Source: Hyphomicrobiales bacterium (GTDB lineage: Bacteria > Pseudomonadota > Alphaproteobacteria > Rhizobiales > Xanthobacteraceae). From it: DNA of 64,000 nucleotides. The notes under the pieces were generated by a model. The model saw nothing but the letters and a program-made list of their open reading frames with translations, was not told where the DNA came from and made no database searches. Both the position numbers and the translations under genes were made by a program. The stretch is from positions 186,001-250,000 of the forward strand of contig WHTM01000001.1 of NCBI GenBank assembly GCA_009377755.1, in the 5' to 3' direction. This document shows positions 1-11,790 of this stretch, piece after piece (position 1 is the stretch's first letter; each line of letters opens with the position of its first letter).

Positions 1-2224
<2,224 letters not shown>

Positions 2225-2485
2225 TGTCACTTTCCGCCGTCCCAGCGCCTAAATCGTGGGCGGGCTTGATGTTTCGTCTCCGTATTTAGCGGGGGGGTCC
2301 GGTGAAGTCCAGGAACGCACTGCAGATCAAATGCCGGTGATAGCGCCCCGGCGGGCAACCGCGGGACATAAGATTTGTCCGCCGGCGCCTGCGCCGGGGC
2401 GGGACCGTCCCGGAACCCTCCGGGAATCGTTCAAGCCGCAGCGAACGGCCGGGCACGAGAGCTTGGGAAGCCGGGAGAAGGACCG

Positions 2486-2956
2486 ATGATCATAGGACGG
2501 ATTTCGCCCGCCGCGCGCGTCGCCGCCGCGATCGCCGTTGCGGTGACGTTTTCGCTTCCGACCGCCGGCGCCGAAGAGCGACGGGAGATCGCGGTGGCTG
2601 AACTCGATGCCATCGTCATGCAAAATCCGCTACAGCCTGGCGGTGAGACGGCGGCGATGATCGCTTCGTTTCCATCGGGCGACAACGAACTCGGAATTCT
2701 GGTGATGAGCAGAAACCGCCTGCATCACCACGCCAACCAGGATCACGTGCTCTATCTCGCGCGCGGCCACGGCATCGCACGGCTCGAGAATGCAAGCGGG
2801 GCGATCGAGACGCGTCCGATCAAACCCGGCGACATTCTGAGCCTGCCGCGCGGACGCAGGCACGCCTTTCACAAGACCGGCGAGGAAAATCTCGTTTTCC
2901 TGGTGCTGGCCGGACCGGGCCGTGACGACTTCGCGGACACTACGTTCCACGAGTAA
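2486..2956 (+). CDS. Exported single-domain cupin protein
   Basis: 156 residues. The ATG at 2486 follows GGGAGAAGG and opens a signal peptide (MIIGRISPAARVAAAIAVAV, cleavage probably after TAGA near residue 28). The mature part is one cupin barrel: RLHHHANQDHVLYLARG supplies the metal-ligand histidines of motif 1, and GDILSLPRGRRHAF is motif 2. The substrate cannot be read from sequence; it may be a periplasmic enzyme or a sugar/metal-binding protein. It stands alone between alaS and the MetF-like gene, with about 180 nt to the latter, so no operon is evident. Confidence 0.8.
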   Translation: MIIGRISPAARVAAAIAVAVTFSLPTAGAEERREIAVAELDAIVMQNPLQPGGETAAMIASFPSGDNELGILVMSRNRLHHHANQDHVLYLARGHGIARLENASGAIETRPIKPGDILSLPRGRRHAFHKTGEENLVFLVLAGPGRDDFADTTFHE

Positions 2957-3133
2957 GCGAGGCCGTCCCAAGGCATGATGCACACTGTGGCGGGCGCGCG
3001 CATGTCTGCGAAATTGGGCAAGAAACGCGCGCGTCCCACTCTGCCCATGCGTTTACCCCCGCAACACCGGCCGATATAACAGCCCGACCTGCGCGTTCAA
3101 TGTGCAGGCGATCCCCCCTACCGGCAGGAACGG

Positions 3134-4060
3134 ATGCAAGAGCAAACCTCGGACGCTTCCACCACGACATTGCAATCCAGGCTGCGGGGCGGCCAGTTCG
3201 TGCTCACCGCCGAAATCGCGCCGCCGCTATCCTGTGTCGCCGGCGATCTCCTGGCGAAGGCACTGCCGCTGCGCGGGCTTGCCGATGCCGTGAACGTCAC
3301 CGACGGCGCGAGCGCGCGCGCGCATCTCGGCGCCGTCGCCGCGGCGGCCCTGCTGATCGGCGCAGGCATCGAGCCGATCCTGCAGTTCACCTGCCGCGAC
3401 CGCAACCGCATCGCCTTGCAGTCCGACCTGCTGGGCGCCGCCGCGCTCGGCGTGCGCAATCTCCTGCTGCTGACCGGCGACGACCCGAAGGCCGGCGACC
3501 AGCCCGACACCAAGCCGGTGTTCGACCTCAACTCACAGCAACTGCTGGCGACCGCGCGCGACATGCGCGACCGCGGCGAGCTGCCGTCGGGCCGCAAGAT
3601 TTCCGGCGCGCTCGCGTTCTTCCTCGGCGCCGCCGATCTGCCGGTCGATCCCAAGCCGGACTGGAAGCCGGATGCCTTGAAGAAGAAAATCGCCGCCGGC
3701 GCGCAGTTCGCACAGACCCAGTTCTGCATGGATGCCGGCGTGGTGCGCCGCTACACCCAGCGTCTGCGCGAGGACGGAATCGAGGACTTCCACGTCCTGA
3801 TCGGCGTGGCGCCGCTGCGCTCGGCCAAGTCGGTGCGCTGGATGCGCAAGCACCTGTTCGGCACGATCATCGACGAGGCGATCGTTGCGCGACTCGAGGC
3901 GGCGGACGATCCTGCCGCCGAGGGCGCAAGAATCTGCGTCGACCTGATCGAGGAACTCGCCGGCATTCCGGGCGTGTCCGGCGCGCACATCATGGCGCCG
4001 GGCCAGGACGGCGCGGTGCCCGACGTGCTTAAGGCGGCGCGGGAGCGGCTGGGGCGGTGA
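3134..4060 (+). CDS. Methylenetetrahydrofolate reductase-like protein
   Basis: 308 residues forming a MetF-type TIM barrel. The family uses FAD to reduce 5,10-methylene-THF to 5-methyl-THF, the methyl donor for methionine synthesis. Visible signatures are TAEIAPPL near residue 25, NVTDGASARAHLG, PILQFTCRDRNR, NLLLLTGDDPKAGD and AQFAQTQFCMDAG, all typical of the folate/FAD site. The sequence drifts from classical MetF, so an alternative C1 role is possible. The gene converges with recA across a large palindromic element. Two MetE-like genes elsewhere in the window could use its product, but that link is inference. Confidence 0.8.
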   Translation: MQEQTSDASTTTLQSRLRGGQFVLTAEIAPPLSCVAGDLLAKALPLRGLADAVNVTDGASARAHLGAVAAAALLIGAGIEPILQFTCRDRNRIALQSDLLGAAALGVRNLLLLTGDDPKAGDQPDTKPVFDLNSQQLLATARDMRDRGELPSGRKISGALAFFLGAADLPVDPKPDWKPDALKKKIAAGAQFAQTQFCMDAGVVRRYTQRLREDGIEDFHVLIGVAPLRSAKSVRWMRKHLFGTIIDEAIVARLEAADDPAAEGARICVDLIEELAGIPGVSGAHIMAPGQDGAVPDVLKAARERLGR

Positions 4061-4067
4061 ATGTGTT

Positions 4068-4264
4068 GTGTCCCGGGCGCACTGCGGCACACCGGAAGTC
4101 GGGTACACCCGACTTCCGGCATCTCCTTAAGTGCCGCAAGTCGGAAACATCCAACTTGCGGTGTGCTGCTGTGCAGACCCGGGACCGCCAAGAACTCCAC
4201 GTTTTCTCTGGAACGGTCCCGGTTCTGCAGCGCGTCATTGCATGCCGCGCTGCGCCCGGGACAC
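4068..4264. repeat. Cloverleaf-like palindromic element between convergent genes
   Basis: The outer arms at 4068-4089 and 4243-4264 are complementary at 20 of 22 positions. Inside are three separate hairpins: 4092-4104 with 4107-4119 (13 of 13 pairs), 4134-4161 (11 of 12) and 4173-4187 with 4214-4228 (14 of 15). The element starts 8 nt after the stop of the MetF-like gene and ends 24 nt before the recA stop on the other strand. Shorter relatives lie at 13386-13436 and 29971-30065. A bidirectional terminator or a non-autonomous palindromic repeat is most likely. Confidence 0.8.
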
Positions 4265-4287
4265 GAGGTCTGTGCCGCGCAGTCGCC

Positions 4288-5364
<1,077 letters not shown>

Positions 5365-5466
5365 GGTCGCGCTCCTTATGGCCGGGATTCGGACGAGCGA
5401 CAACGCGGGAGCCCTGCCCTCGCGCCCCTCTTCCGAGGATAACCCATCGTACACTATTTGTTCTCC

Positions 5467-5481
5467 GTTCGCAATATGTTC
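5467..5481 (-). promoter_or_regulatory. LexA (SOS) box of recA
   Basis: GTTC-GCAATAT-GTTC fits the GTTC-N7-GTTC operator of alphaproteobacterial LexA exactly. It lies 103 nt upstream of the recA start. A further GTTC begins at 5460, three bases before the first arm. The surrounding 5365-5711 carries no gene and is AT-richer than its neighbours, as expected for the recA promoter region. Confidence 0.85.
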
Positions 5482-5711
5482 TTTGCGGGATCGCCGGCGT
5501 TTGAAATCATTCGTGTCAATTTGAATCATGCCTTGTTTAAATGTGATCAGGTTACCCGAAGTCCCCGCCCCGCAAAGATTCATCGATCCGCGGGTTTCCG
5601 GCCGGTGGGAGATGCCGCTGCGCCGAAGCGCCGTCCGCCCTGACTTTGCCGCAGATCGATCGCTCACTCCATGCGCCCGTCTCTGACGCACAGAGCCCAT
5701 GGAGAACCTGC

Positions 5712-6080
5712 ATGTCCCGCCTCACGACCGCGCTGATGGCCGCGGCGATCACCGCCTGTCTTGCCAACCCCGGCGTCGCGCAAACGGCGCCTCCCGATCA
5801 AACGCCGGGCGCCGCACCCGCGCAGCCGGCAACGCCCGCGCCTGCGCCCGCACCATCGGCAGCCCCCACCGACCCCGTTGCCAAGCCCGGCCAGTCGACC
5901 CGCGAGCAGCGGCAGATGGAACGGCGTGAGCAGCGGCGCGGGGAGCGGCAGATGGAGCGGCGTGAGGAGCGCCGCGCGGCGCGCAAGGCGAAACGCGACG
6001 ATTGCCGCGCGCAAGGCCGCGACAAGGGCCTGCGCGGTCCGGCGCTGCGCGAATTCCTCAAGACCTGCCCGGGTTCCTGA
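5712..6080 (+). CDS. Small exported Pro/Ala-rich and Arg/Glu-rich protein with PsiF-like tail
   Basis: 122 residues. A signal peptide (ending near GVAQT) is followed by a Pro/Ala linker and a highly charged stretch in which [12 protein letters not shown] is repeated as [12 protein letters not shown]. The C terminus [20 protein letters not shown]...TCPG has the two cysteines and the K-G-L-x-G-x-x-L/A pattern of PsiF repeats, a phosphate-starvation-linked family of unknown function. It converges with the CHRD gene. The PsiF assignment rests on this short tail only. Confidence 0.7.
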   Translation: MSRLTTALMAAAITACLANPGVAQTAPPDQTPGAAPAQPATPAPAPAPSAAPTDPVAKPGQSTREQRQMERREQRRGERQMERREERRAARKAKRDDCRAQGRDKGLRGPALREFLKTCPGS

Positions 6081-6175
6081 CCGTCACCGGCGGCCGCGGG
6101 ACTTGTCATCTGTGCCGACCGGCTTGCCGGTCGGGCCGATAGCGAATCCCCCGGCAGGCACCACAACGGCTCGCG

Positions 6176-6214
6176 CGAAAGCCCGGTTCCGCCTGAGGCG
6201 GAGCCGGACTTTCG
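6176..6214. terminator. Hairpin between convergent genes, probable bidirectional terminator
   Basis: CGAAAG...CTTTCG closes a long stem whose inner part is TCCGCC-TGA-GGCGGA with CCGG paired to CCGG; only single mismatches interrupt it. It lies between the PsiF-like gene (stop at 6080) and the CHRD gene (stop at 6294), which point at each other. There is an A-run on one side (GCGCGAAAG) and a T-run on the other (CTTTCG), a weak version of a two-way terminator. Confidence 0.6.
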
Positions 6215-6293
6215 CATTCGTTCAAGCCGCAATGCGTCCAGAACCGAGCCGCCCGGCCAGGATATGGGCGCGTCAACCCTGGCTGATCTCGCG

Positions 6294-6749
6294 CTAGAAC
6301 AGTTGCCCGCGGATTGCGCCCGCGGGGAACTGGCCGGTGTGTACGTTGACGTAGAAATTGCCCGGCGTGTTGCGGATGCGGTTCAGCAGAGCCGAAGCGA
6401 TGTCGCTCACGCAGCCGGACGAGGTGCCGGGGCTGCCCGCGCTGGGCGGCGTCAGCGGGACCACGATCGGTCCGTTGGCGCCGGCGACGTTCTCATGAAT
6501 ATGCGCTGCGGTCGGCTTCGACACGGCATTGACGCTGATGCCGAAGCAGAGCCGTCCGGACCCGGCGAACATCACGTGCGCCGTACCGTAGCCGTTGGGG
6601 TCGCCCGCGTTGGCGGCGCCAGCATTGGTGACCTCGTTGCCACCGTTGAGGACCGCGAAGAAATGCATCCCTTGCGCCGAGGCGGCGGAAGCGCCGCACA
6701 TCACCCCCGCCAACACCGCAAGTGCCAGGAACCTGTCACGCATAGCCAT
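6294..6749 (-). CDS. Exported CHRD-domain protein
   Basis: 151 residues. The ATG at 6749 is preceded by GGAGGCGACC. A signal peptide (ASAASAQ end, about 26 residues) leads into one CHRD domain, recognised from AAHIHENVAGANGPIVVPL and the closing GNFYVNVHTGQFPAGAIRGQL. CHRD is the domain of animal chordin; bacterial single-domain forms are secreted or periplasmic and have no settled function. Two cysteines (GRLCFG and SGCVSD) may form a disulfide. It stands alone on its strand. Confidence 0.88.
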   Translation of the reverse strand: MAMRDRFLALAVLAGVMCGASAASAQGMHFFAVLNGGNEVTNAGAANAGDPNGYGTAHVMFAGSGRLCFGISVNAVSKPTAAHIHENVAGANGPIVVPLTPPSAGSPGTSSGCVSDIASALLNRIRNTPGNFYVNVHTGQFPAGAIRGQLF

Positions 6750-7048
6750 CGGTCGCCTCCCATGCCTTTCGAGCCCGCAAGATTGCGAGGCCGCCAGAAG
6801 TGTATCGATTTTCAGTCAGGCTTCGCTACGCCGTCGGGTTCCGCCACCGCAGCCGCCGCCCGCTTGTGAAACAGGCGGCACAACGTTTTATTCCGAAATC
6901 CCTGACAGGCCGATGAACGCGATGCCCACGGACGGCCGAGAGCCGGCCGCCCGGCTGTCCGCGCACACCCGGCAGGATGCGCGTTGCATCTCACCGGCCG
7001 CCGGCCCGGCATGACGGATCGCTCCATCTTTCGGGGGGGCGACGCTTG

Positions 7049-7969
7049 TCAGGACGCAGGCGGAGAAAGCCCCGTCAACCTCAGCAGCTCATGGCCGAGC
7101 AGGCTGTAGGGACTGCCGAGCATTTCCGACATTTCGAAGTGATTGTAGGCCTCGGCGACGATGAACCGCACCGGCTTGCCGGCCGCTTTGACGGCGGCCG
7201 CGAAGTCGCGTGCCTGGCGCTGGAACTCCGGAGTCTCCAGCGTGCCGTGCGCGACGATGATCGGACAGTCGAGCCGGTCGATATGCCGCTGCGCGCTCAA
7301 CTCCTCCTCGATCTCGTCGGTGAACGCGACATAGGTCGAGCGCGCCGACAACCGCACCGGCTTGAGGTCGTACATGCCGCTGCAGCACAGCCCGGCCTTG
7401 ATGATGTTCGCCGGGAGGCCGTAGCGGCTCCAGTCGGTGGTCAGCAGGACGCCGTTGAGATGGGCGCCGGAGGAATGCCCGACCGCATAGATGCGCTCGC
7501 GGTCGCCGCCGAAGCTCGCGGCGTTATCGTAGACCCAGGCCATGGCGCGGCACACCTGATCGGCGAGCACCATCAAGTCGCCGCCGACCTCGACGACGCT
7601 CGAGAAATCCAGCGCGATGTAGTGTGCGCCGGCATTGACGAACATTTCCGCCGCATAGGCATTGTCGCGGGCAACGCCGTGGCGCCAGGCGCCGCCATGG
7701 GTGAACACCACGACGGGCGCGTTCGGCTGCCGCGCGGGATAGAGGTCGAGGCCCTCGATCGGCGCCGCGCCATAGGCGAACCGCTGCGGCCGGCCAAGGC
7801 GCTGCCGCGCGAGCTCGCTCAGGAGCGCACGGCGGCGCCCGAGCTGCTCCTGGTTGAATGCGTATTTGCTCTGGTCATAGGCGTCATCGAGCTCCTTCTG
7901 GTCCATGTCGAGCCAGACCAGCGGACCCTTTGTGCGCACGATCGACGGAGCCGAGGTCACCTGTTGCAC
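7049..7969 (-). CDS. Alpha/beta-hydrolase, esterase of the HGGAW type
   Basis: 306 residues from the GTG at 7969, chosen because AGGAG lies 8 nt upstream; the frame is open to an ATG at 8044 without such a site. The oxyanion motif HGGAW precedes the nucleophile elbow GHSSG; the late APs and His are in VAHGTLETPEF and AEAYNHFEM. This arrangement is that of BD-FAE/kynurenine-formamidase-like esterases acting on small carboxyl esters or formamides. No signal peptide is seen, so it is probably cytoplasmic. The neighbouring MarR and luciferase-like genes suggest an aromatic or xenobiotic setting, by inference only. Confidence 0.85.
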   Translation of the reverse strand: MQQVTSAPSIVRTKGPLVWLDMDQKELDDAYDQSKYAFNQEQLGRRRALLSELARQRLGRPQRFAYGAAPIEGLDLYPARQPNAPVVVFTHGGAWRHGVARDNAYAAEMFVNAGAHYIALDFSSVVEVGGDLMVLADQVCRAMAWVYDNAASFGGDRERIYAVGHSSGAHLNGVLLTTDWSRYGLPANIIKAGLCCSGMYDLKPVRLSARSTYVAFTDEIEEELSAQRHIDRLDCPIIVAHGTLETPEFQRQARDFAAAVKAAGKPVRFIVAEAYNHFEMSEMLGSPYSLLGHELLRLTGLSPPAS

Positions 7970-8069
7970 GACAGTGTCTCCTTTCGGCGCCGGTCGGCAC
8001 CATCCGATCGATAACGTGATGGGAATAAACGACGGCGCGGACACCTTTTCAAGCCCGTCCCGTCTCCAC

Positions 8070-8519
8070 CTATGGTTGGCCGGCCATATTCCCGTGCATG
8101 CGGCGCAGCAACCGCTTCGCCACCGCCAGATCCTTGCGCGACACGCCGGCGATTGCCGTGTCTTCGAGATTGCGCGCCACCGGAATGAGCCTCTCCACCA
8201 GCGCGCGGCCCGCCGGGCTGAGCTGCACCACGACCTCGCGGCTGTTGCTCTTGGAGCGGCGGCGTATCGCGAGCCGGCGGCGCACCAGCCGGGTCACCAG
8301 CCGCGACAGGGTCGAGACGTCGATCGAGGTCATGGCGGCAAGGTCGATCTGCCGCTGCTCGCCGTTCGCCGACAAGGCCGCCAGCACGCGCCACATGGCG
8401 ATGCTCAAATCGTGCCGCGCGAGCGTCTCGGCGGTAAACCGCGCGGCCAACGCCGAGCCGACCCGGTGGACCAGGTACGGAAGATAATCGTCGAGATCGA
8501 GACGGAGGTGATCGGTCAC
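8070..8519 (-). CDS. MarR-family transcriptional regulator
   Basis: 149 residues from a GTG at 8519 (AAAGGGA upstream). A winged helix-turn-helix is read around LSIAMWRVLAALSANGEQRQ...IDVSTLSRLVTRLVRRRLAIRR, with the wing at SNSREVVVQLSPAGRALVERL, and the flanking helices form the usual dimer. MarR proteins are ligand-released repressors of neighbouring genes. It is divergent from the luciferase-like oxidoreductase at 8673 across 153 nt containing a candidate operator, so that gene is the likely target. Confidence 0.88.
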   Translation of the reverse strand: MTDHLRLDLDDYLPYLVHRVGSALAARFTAETLARHDLSIAMWRVLAALSANGEQRQIDLAAMTSIDVSTLSRLVTRLVRRRLAIRRRSKSNSREVVVQLSPAGRALVERLIPVARNLEDTAIAGVSRKDLAVAKRLLRRMHGNMAGQP

Positions 8520-8589
8520 GCAAGCGTCCCTTTTCGCAGGATTGGTCAGCAGGCCTGACGCATCATCAGCGCGCGATGGGATAAGTGCA

Positions 8590-8616
8590 TTTACAACAGT
8601 TGCATTGGCAAGTAAA
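8590..8616. promoter_or_regulatory. Candidate MarR operator in divergent promoter region
   Basis: TTTAC at 8590-8594 and GTAAA at 8612-8616 are inverted, and CAACAGTTG at 8594-8602 is itself a palindrome. The cluster lies 71 nt upstream of the MarR start and 57 nt upstream of the luciferase-like gene. Position and symmetry fit autoregulation plus control of the divergent gene, but no family consensus is claimed. Confidence 0.4.
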
Positions 8617-8672
8617 CTGACGACAAACGCCGGACGTTTCCCAGGGCGGCCCGGAACAGGGAGGATCGCATC

Positions 8673-9746
8673 ATGGAATTCGGCTACTTCACGCTCAGCG
8701 ACAATCACTACGACAACAATCCGCGCAACGCCAACCAGTTCGTCGCCGACATCACCGCGGAGGCGCTCTATGCCGACCAGCTCGGCATGCACTCGGCCTG
8801 GATCGGCGAGCATCACTTCAACTCGCTCGGCGTGCTCTCCTGCCCCGACCTGGTGCTCGCCTACATCGCGTCGCGCACCAAGCATATCCGGCTAGCGCCG
8901 GCCGTCACGGTGCTGCCGCTGCACAATCCGATCCGCGTCGCCGAGCAGTGGGCGACGCTCGACTTGCTCAGCAACGGCCGTGTCGATTTCGCCACCGGGC
9001 GCGGCTACGACGCCCGTGAGTACGAGCCGTTCGGCGTCGATTTCTCCGACAACCAGAGCATCTTCGAGGAGGGCCTCGAAGTGGTGCGCAAGCTGTGGAA
9101 CGCCGACGGACGCATCTCGCATCATGGCAAGCACTATCATTTCGACGACGTGAGGATCACGCCGAAGCCGGTGCAGAAGCCGCTGCCGGCCTATGTCGGC
9201 TCGTTCTCCAAGCCTTCGATCGAGCTCGCCGCGCGGCTCGATTGCGGGCTGATCGTCGCGCCGTTTGCCGCCGCCATGACCTTCGGCGGCCTCAAGCAGG
9301 TCGCTGATCTCTACAAAGAGACCTGCGCCAAGTACGGCAACAAGCCGGGCCGGCTGATGTGCAGCTATTTCACTCACTTCGCCGACAATCCGGCGCAGGA
9401 AGCGGCGCAGCGCGAGCGGCAGATCCGCTACTACAAGGAATGCGTGATCCCGGCGCTGCCCGGCGATCCCAAGACCGCGCCGCCCAGCTACCGCTACTTC
9501 GTCGACATGGTCGCCAAGCTGCACACCGTGAAGCCGGAACACCTGACCGAAAACTCGGTCTTGATCGGTTCGCCGGCGCAAATCACCAACACCTTGAAGA
9601 AGGTGGAAGCCGCCGGATTCGAGGAGGTGATCCTCTACGTCAACGTCGGCATGAAGCCGCACGCGCAGGTGAAGGAGGAGATGGACCGCTTCATGCGCGA
9701 CGTGGCGCCGGCCTTCGACGGCAAGCACAAGCTGCGCGCGGCGTAG
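8673..9746 (+). CDS. LLM-class flavin-dependent oxidoreductase (luciferase-like)
   Basis: 357 residues. Luciferase-like TIM-barrel monooxygenases use reduced FMN and O2. Recognisable parts are WIGEHHFNSLGVLSCPDL near residue 50, TVLPLHNPIRVAEQWATLD, the GRVDFATGRGYDAREYEPFG segment that lines the flavin site, and the late GSPAQITNTLKKVEAAGFEEV. The ATG at 8673 follows a GGGAGG site. It is probably controlled by the divergent MarR gene. The substrate cannot be inferred; these enzymes often act on alkanals, sulfonates or alicyclic ketones. Confidence 0.9.
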   Translation: MEFGYFTLSDNHYDNNPRNANQFVADITAEALYADQLGMHSAWIGEHHFNSLGVLSCPDLVLAYIASRTKHIRLAPAVTVLPLHNPIRVAEQWATLDLLSNGRVDFATGRGYDAREYEPFGVDFSDNQSIFEEGLEVVRKLWNADGRISHHGKHYHFDDVRITPKPVQKPLPAYVGSFSKPSIELAARLDCGLIVAPFAAAMTFGGLKQVADLYKETCAKYGNKPGRLMCSYFTHFADNPAQEAAQRERQIRYYKECVIPALPGDPKTAPPSYRYFVDMVAKLHTVKPEHLTENSVLIGSPAQITNTLKKVEAAGFEEVILYVNVGMKPHAQVKEEMDRFMRDVAPAFDGKHKLRAA

Positions 9747-9902
9747 CCCCTCAATTCCCGGGCCGTCAGCCGGCTGCGGCGCGCCAAGGCCGCTGCAGCG
9801 GCGACGCGATCGGCTGCCCTGGCAGTTGACGGCGCAGCGCTTCAGCGCCGGCGGGTCTTCTCGTCGCACGGGCTACATGCACCGGCTGTGGGCGTCATCA
9901 TA

Positions 9903-9931
9903 CTGTCATCTGCAGCAAAAAGTTCTGTCAC
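9903..9931 (+). promoter_or_regulatory. Pho-box-like direct repeat upstream of secreted protein gene
   Basis: CTGTCAT at 9903 and CTGTCAC at 9925 are the two half-sites of the rhizobial PHO box as I remember it. They are 22 nt apart start to start, which is two 11-nt PhoB repeat lengths instead of the usual one, so a degenerate middle repeat (AGCAAAA) would be needed. The pair ends 50 nt before the ATG at 9982. The rest of 9747-9902 shows nothing. Confidence 0.45.
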
Positions 9932-9981
9932 CTACCTCGACCACTCTGCCGGCGTTTCGCATCGCATGGGCAGGAGGGGTT

Positions 9982-11598
9982 ATGACGAGAACGATCCGTT
10001 GTTTATTGGGCGGCATGGGCATGGCCGCGGCGCTCGCCTGCGCCGCGGCCATCGCTCCGATGGGCGACCGCGCGCTTGCCGCATCCGGTTTTCGTCTCGA
10101 GTTTCTCGGCCGGCACAATGGCGGCGGGGTCGGCGCCGCCGAAATCGCGGCTTACGACAGGCGATCGCAGCGCCTGTTCGTGACCAACGCCACTGACAAC
10201 GCGCTGGTCATTATCGACATCTCCGACCCCTCCGCACCGACCGAAGTCAATTCCATTGACCTGAGCCCCTATGGAGCCGGCCCGAACAGCGTGGCGGTGT
10301 CGCGCGGCAAGGTCGCCGTTGCGGTCGAGGTCGCCCCGAAGACCGACCCCGGGGTCGTGGTCTTCTTCGATACCGACGGGAATTTCAGGAGTCAGGTGCA
10401 GGTCGGCGCATTGCCGGACATGCTGACCTTCACGCCGGACGGCACTTACCTCCTGGTCGCCAACGAAGGCGAGCTGAACAGCTACAACCAGCCGGACTCA
10501 GTCGACCCGGAAGGGTCGATCAGCATCATCAATACATCGCACGGCAGGGTGAACCAGACGGATGTCCGCACGGCAAGCTTCAGGAAGTTCAACGGCGAGG
10601 AGGCCGCTCTAAGAGCGCAGGGCATCCGCATATTCGGACCCAATGCCTCGGCCGCCCAGGACCTGGAACCGGAGTATATCGCGGTCTCCTCCGACTCACG
10701 GACCGCCTGGGTCACGCTGCAGGAGAACAACGCGTTCGCCATCGTGGACATCCAGCGCGCGGCCGTCCGCAGGCTTGCCCCGCTCGGCTTCAAGGACCAT
10801 TCGCTGGGACGCAACAAGCTCGATGCGAGCGACAGGGACAATGGCATCAACATCCGACGATGGCCTGTTCGCGGCATGTACATGCCCGACGCCATCGCCG
10901 CGTTCGAGGTGGACGGCAGGACTTATCTGATCACCGCGAACGAAGGCGATGCCCGCGACTATGACGGCTTTGCCGAGGAGGCCCGGGTCAAAGACCTGAA
11001 GCTCGATCGGATCGTCGATCCGGCGCTGAAGGACGAGAACAAGCTCGGCCGCCTCACGGTTACCAGCGTCAACGGCGACATTGACGGGGATGGGGACTTC
11101 GACCAGTTGTTCGCTTTCGGCGGACGATCGTTCTCGATCTGGAATGCGCGCGGCAGGCTGATCTTCGACAGCGGCGACCAACTCGAGCAGATCACCGCCG
11201 CGGCGCTCCCGAACGAGTTCAATTCCAACAACGACGAAGACAACAGCTTCGATTCGCGCAGCGACAACAAGGGCCCGGAGCCGGAAGGCGTGACCGTCGG
11301 CAAAGCCTTTGGGCGCACCTTCGCGTTCGTCGGGATGGAGCGTATTGGCGGCATCGCCACTTTCGAGATCAGCGATCCGCGCGCCCCGGTGTTTCAGCAC
11401 TACCTGAACACGCGGGTATTCGACGGGGATGACGCCGTTGCCGGCGACTCCGGCCCCGAAGGGCTGCTCTTCATCCCGCGCGGCGGCAGCCCGACGGGGG
11501 AGCCTTTGGTCGTCGCGATCCATGAGATTTCCGGCACGACGACCGTGTACGCCCTGAGAAGGAGCCCCGGAGGAGCCAGCGCAGCTCGACCGCACTGA
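9982..11598 (+). CDS. Secreted choice-of-anchor I family beta-propeller (phosphatase-related)
   Basis: 538 residues from the ATG at 9982 (CAGGAGGGG upstream). A signal peptide ends near ALAASG. The mature chain is the choice-of-anchor I type of beta-propeller: RLFVTNATDNALVIIDISDP, GPNSVAVSRGKVAVAV, TPDGTYLLVANEGE, TYLITANEGDARDY, DNKGPEPEGVTVG and DSGPEGLLFIP are its typical blades. Relatives are often annotated as alkaline phosphatase domains, though catalysis is unproven. A Pho-box-like repeat upstream would fit phosphate control. No membrane anchor is seen. It is followed by a clear terminator. Confidence 0.85.
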   Translation: MTRTIRCLLGGMGMAAALACAAAIAPMGDRALAASGFRLEFLGRHNGGGVGAAEIAAYDRRSQRLFVTNATDNALVIIDISDPSAPTEVNSIDLSPYGAGPNSVAVSRGKVAVAVEVAPKTDPGVVVFFDTDGNFRSQVQVGALPDMLTFTPDGTYLLVANEGELNSYNQPDSVDPEGSISIINTSHGRVNQTDVRTASFRKFNGEEAALRAQGIRIFGPNASAAQDLEPEYIAVSSDSRTAWVTLQENNAFAIVDIQRAAVRRLAPLGFKDHSLGRNKLDASDRDNGINIRRWPVRGMYMPDAIAAFEVDGRTYLITANEGDARDYDGFAEEARVKDLKLDRIVDPALKDENKLGRLTVTSVNGDIDGDGDFDQLFAFGGRSFSIWNARGRLIFDSGDQLEQITAAALPNEFNSNNDEDNSFDSRSDNKGPEPEGVTVGKAFGRTFAFVGMERIGGIATFEISDPRAPVFQHYLNTRVFDGDDAVAGDSGPEGLLFIPRGGSPTGEPLVVAIHEISGTTTVYALRRSPGGASAARPH

Positions 11599-11621
11599 CG
11601 GCCGCGCCGTCCGGTTCGAGC

Positions 11622-11654
11622 AGCACCCCGCCCCCAGCGGGGTGCTTTTCTTTT
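11622..11654 (+). terminator. Rho-independent terminator
   Basis: GCACCCCGC and GCGGGGTGC form a perfect 9-bp stem around a 5-nt loop, followed by TTTTCTTTT. It is 24 nt after the stop of the choice-of-anchor I gene and is the clearest intrinsic terminator in the window. Confidence 0.9.
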
Positions 11655-11790
11655 GCGGCCCCTGCACCGGCCAGCAACACACGCCTCAACGGCAAAAACA
11701 GCGTCCTCCCAGGCCTCTCGCTGGCCGCCGCCCGATTTGATAACACCCGGGCGTTCGGTCTCCCGTCGCGGCCCACAGGAAAGGACTCTC

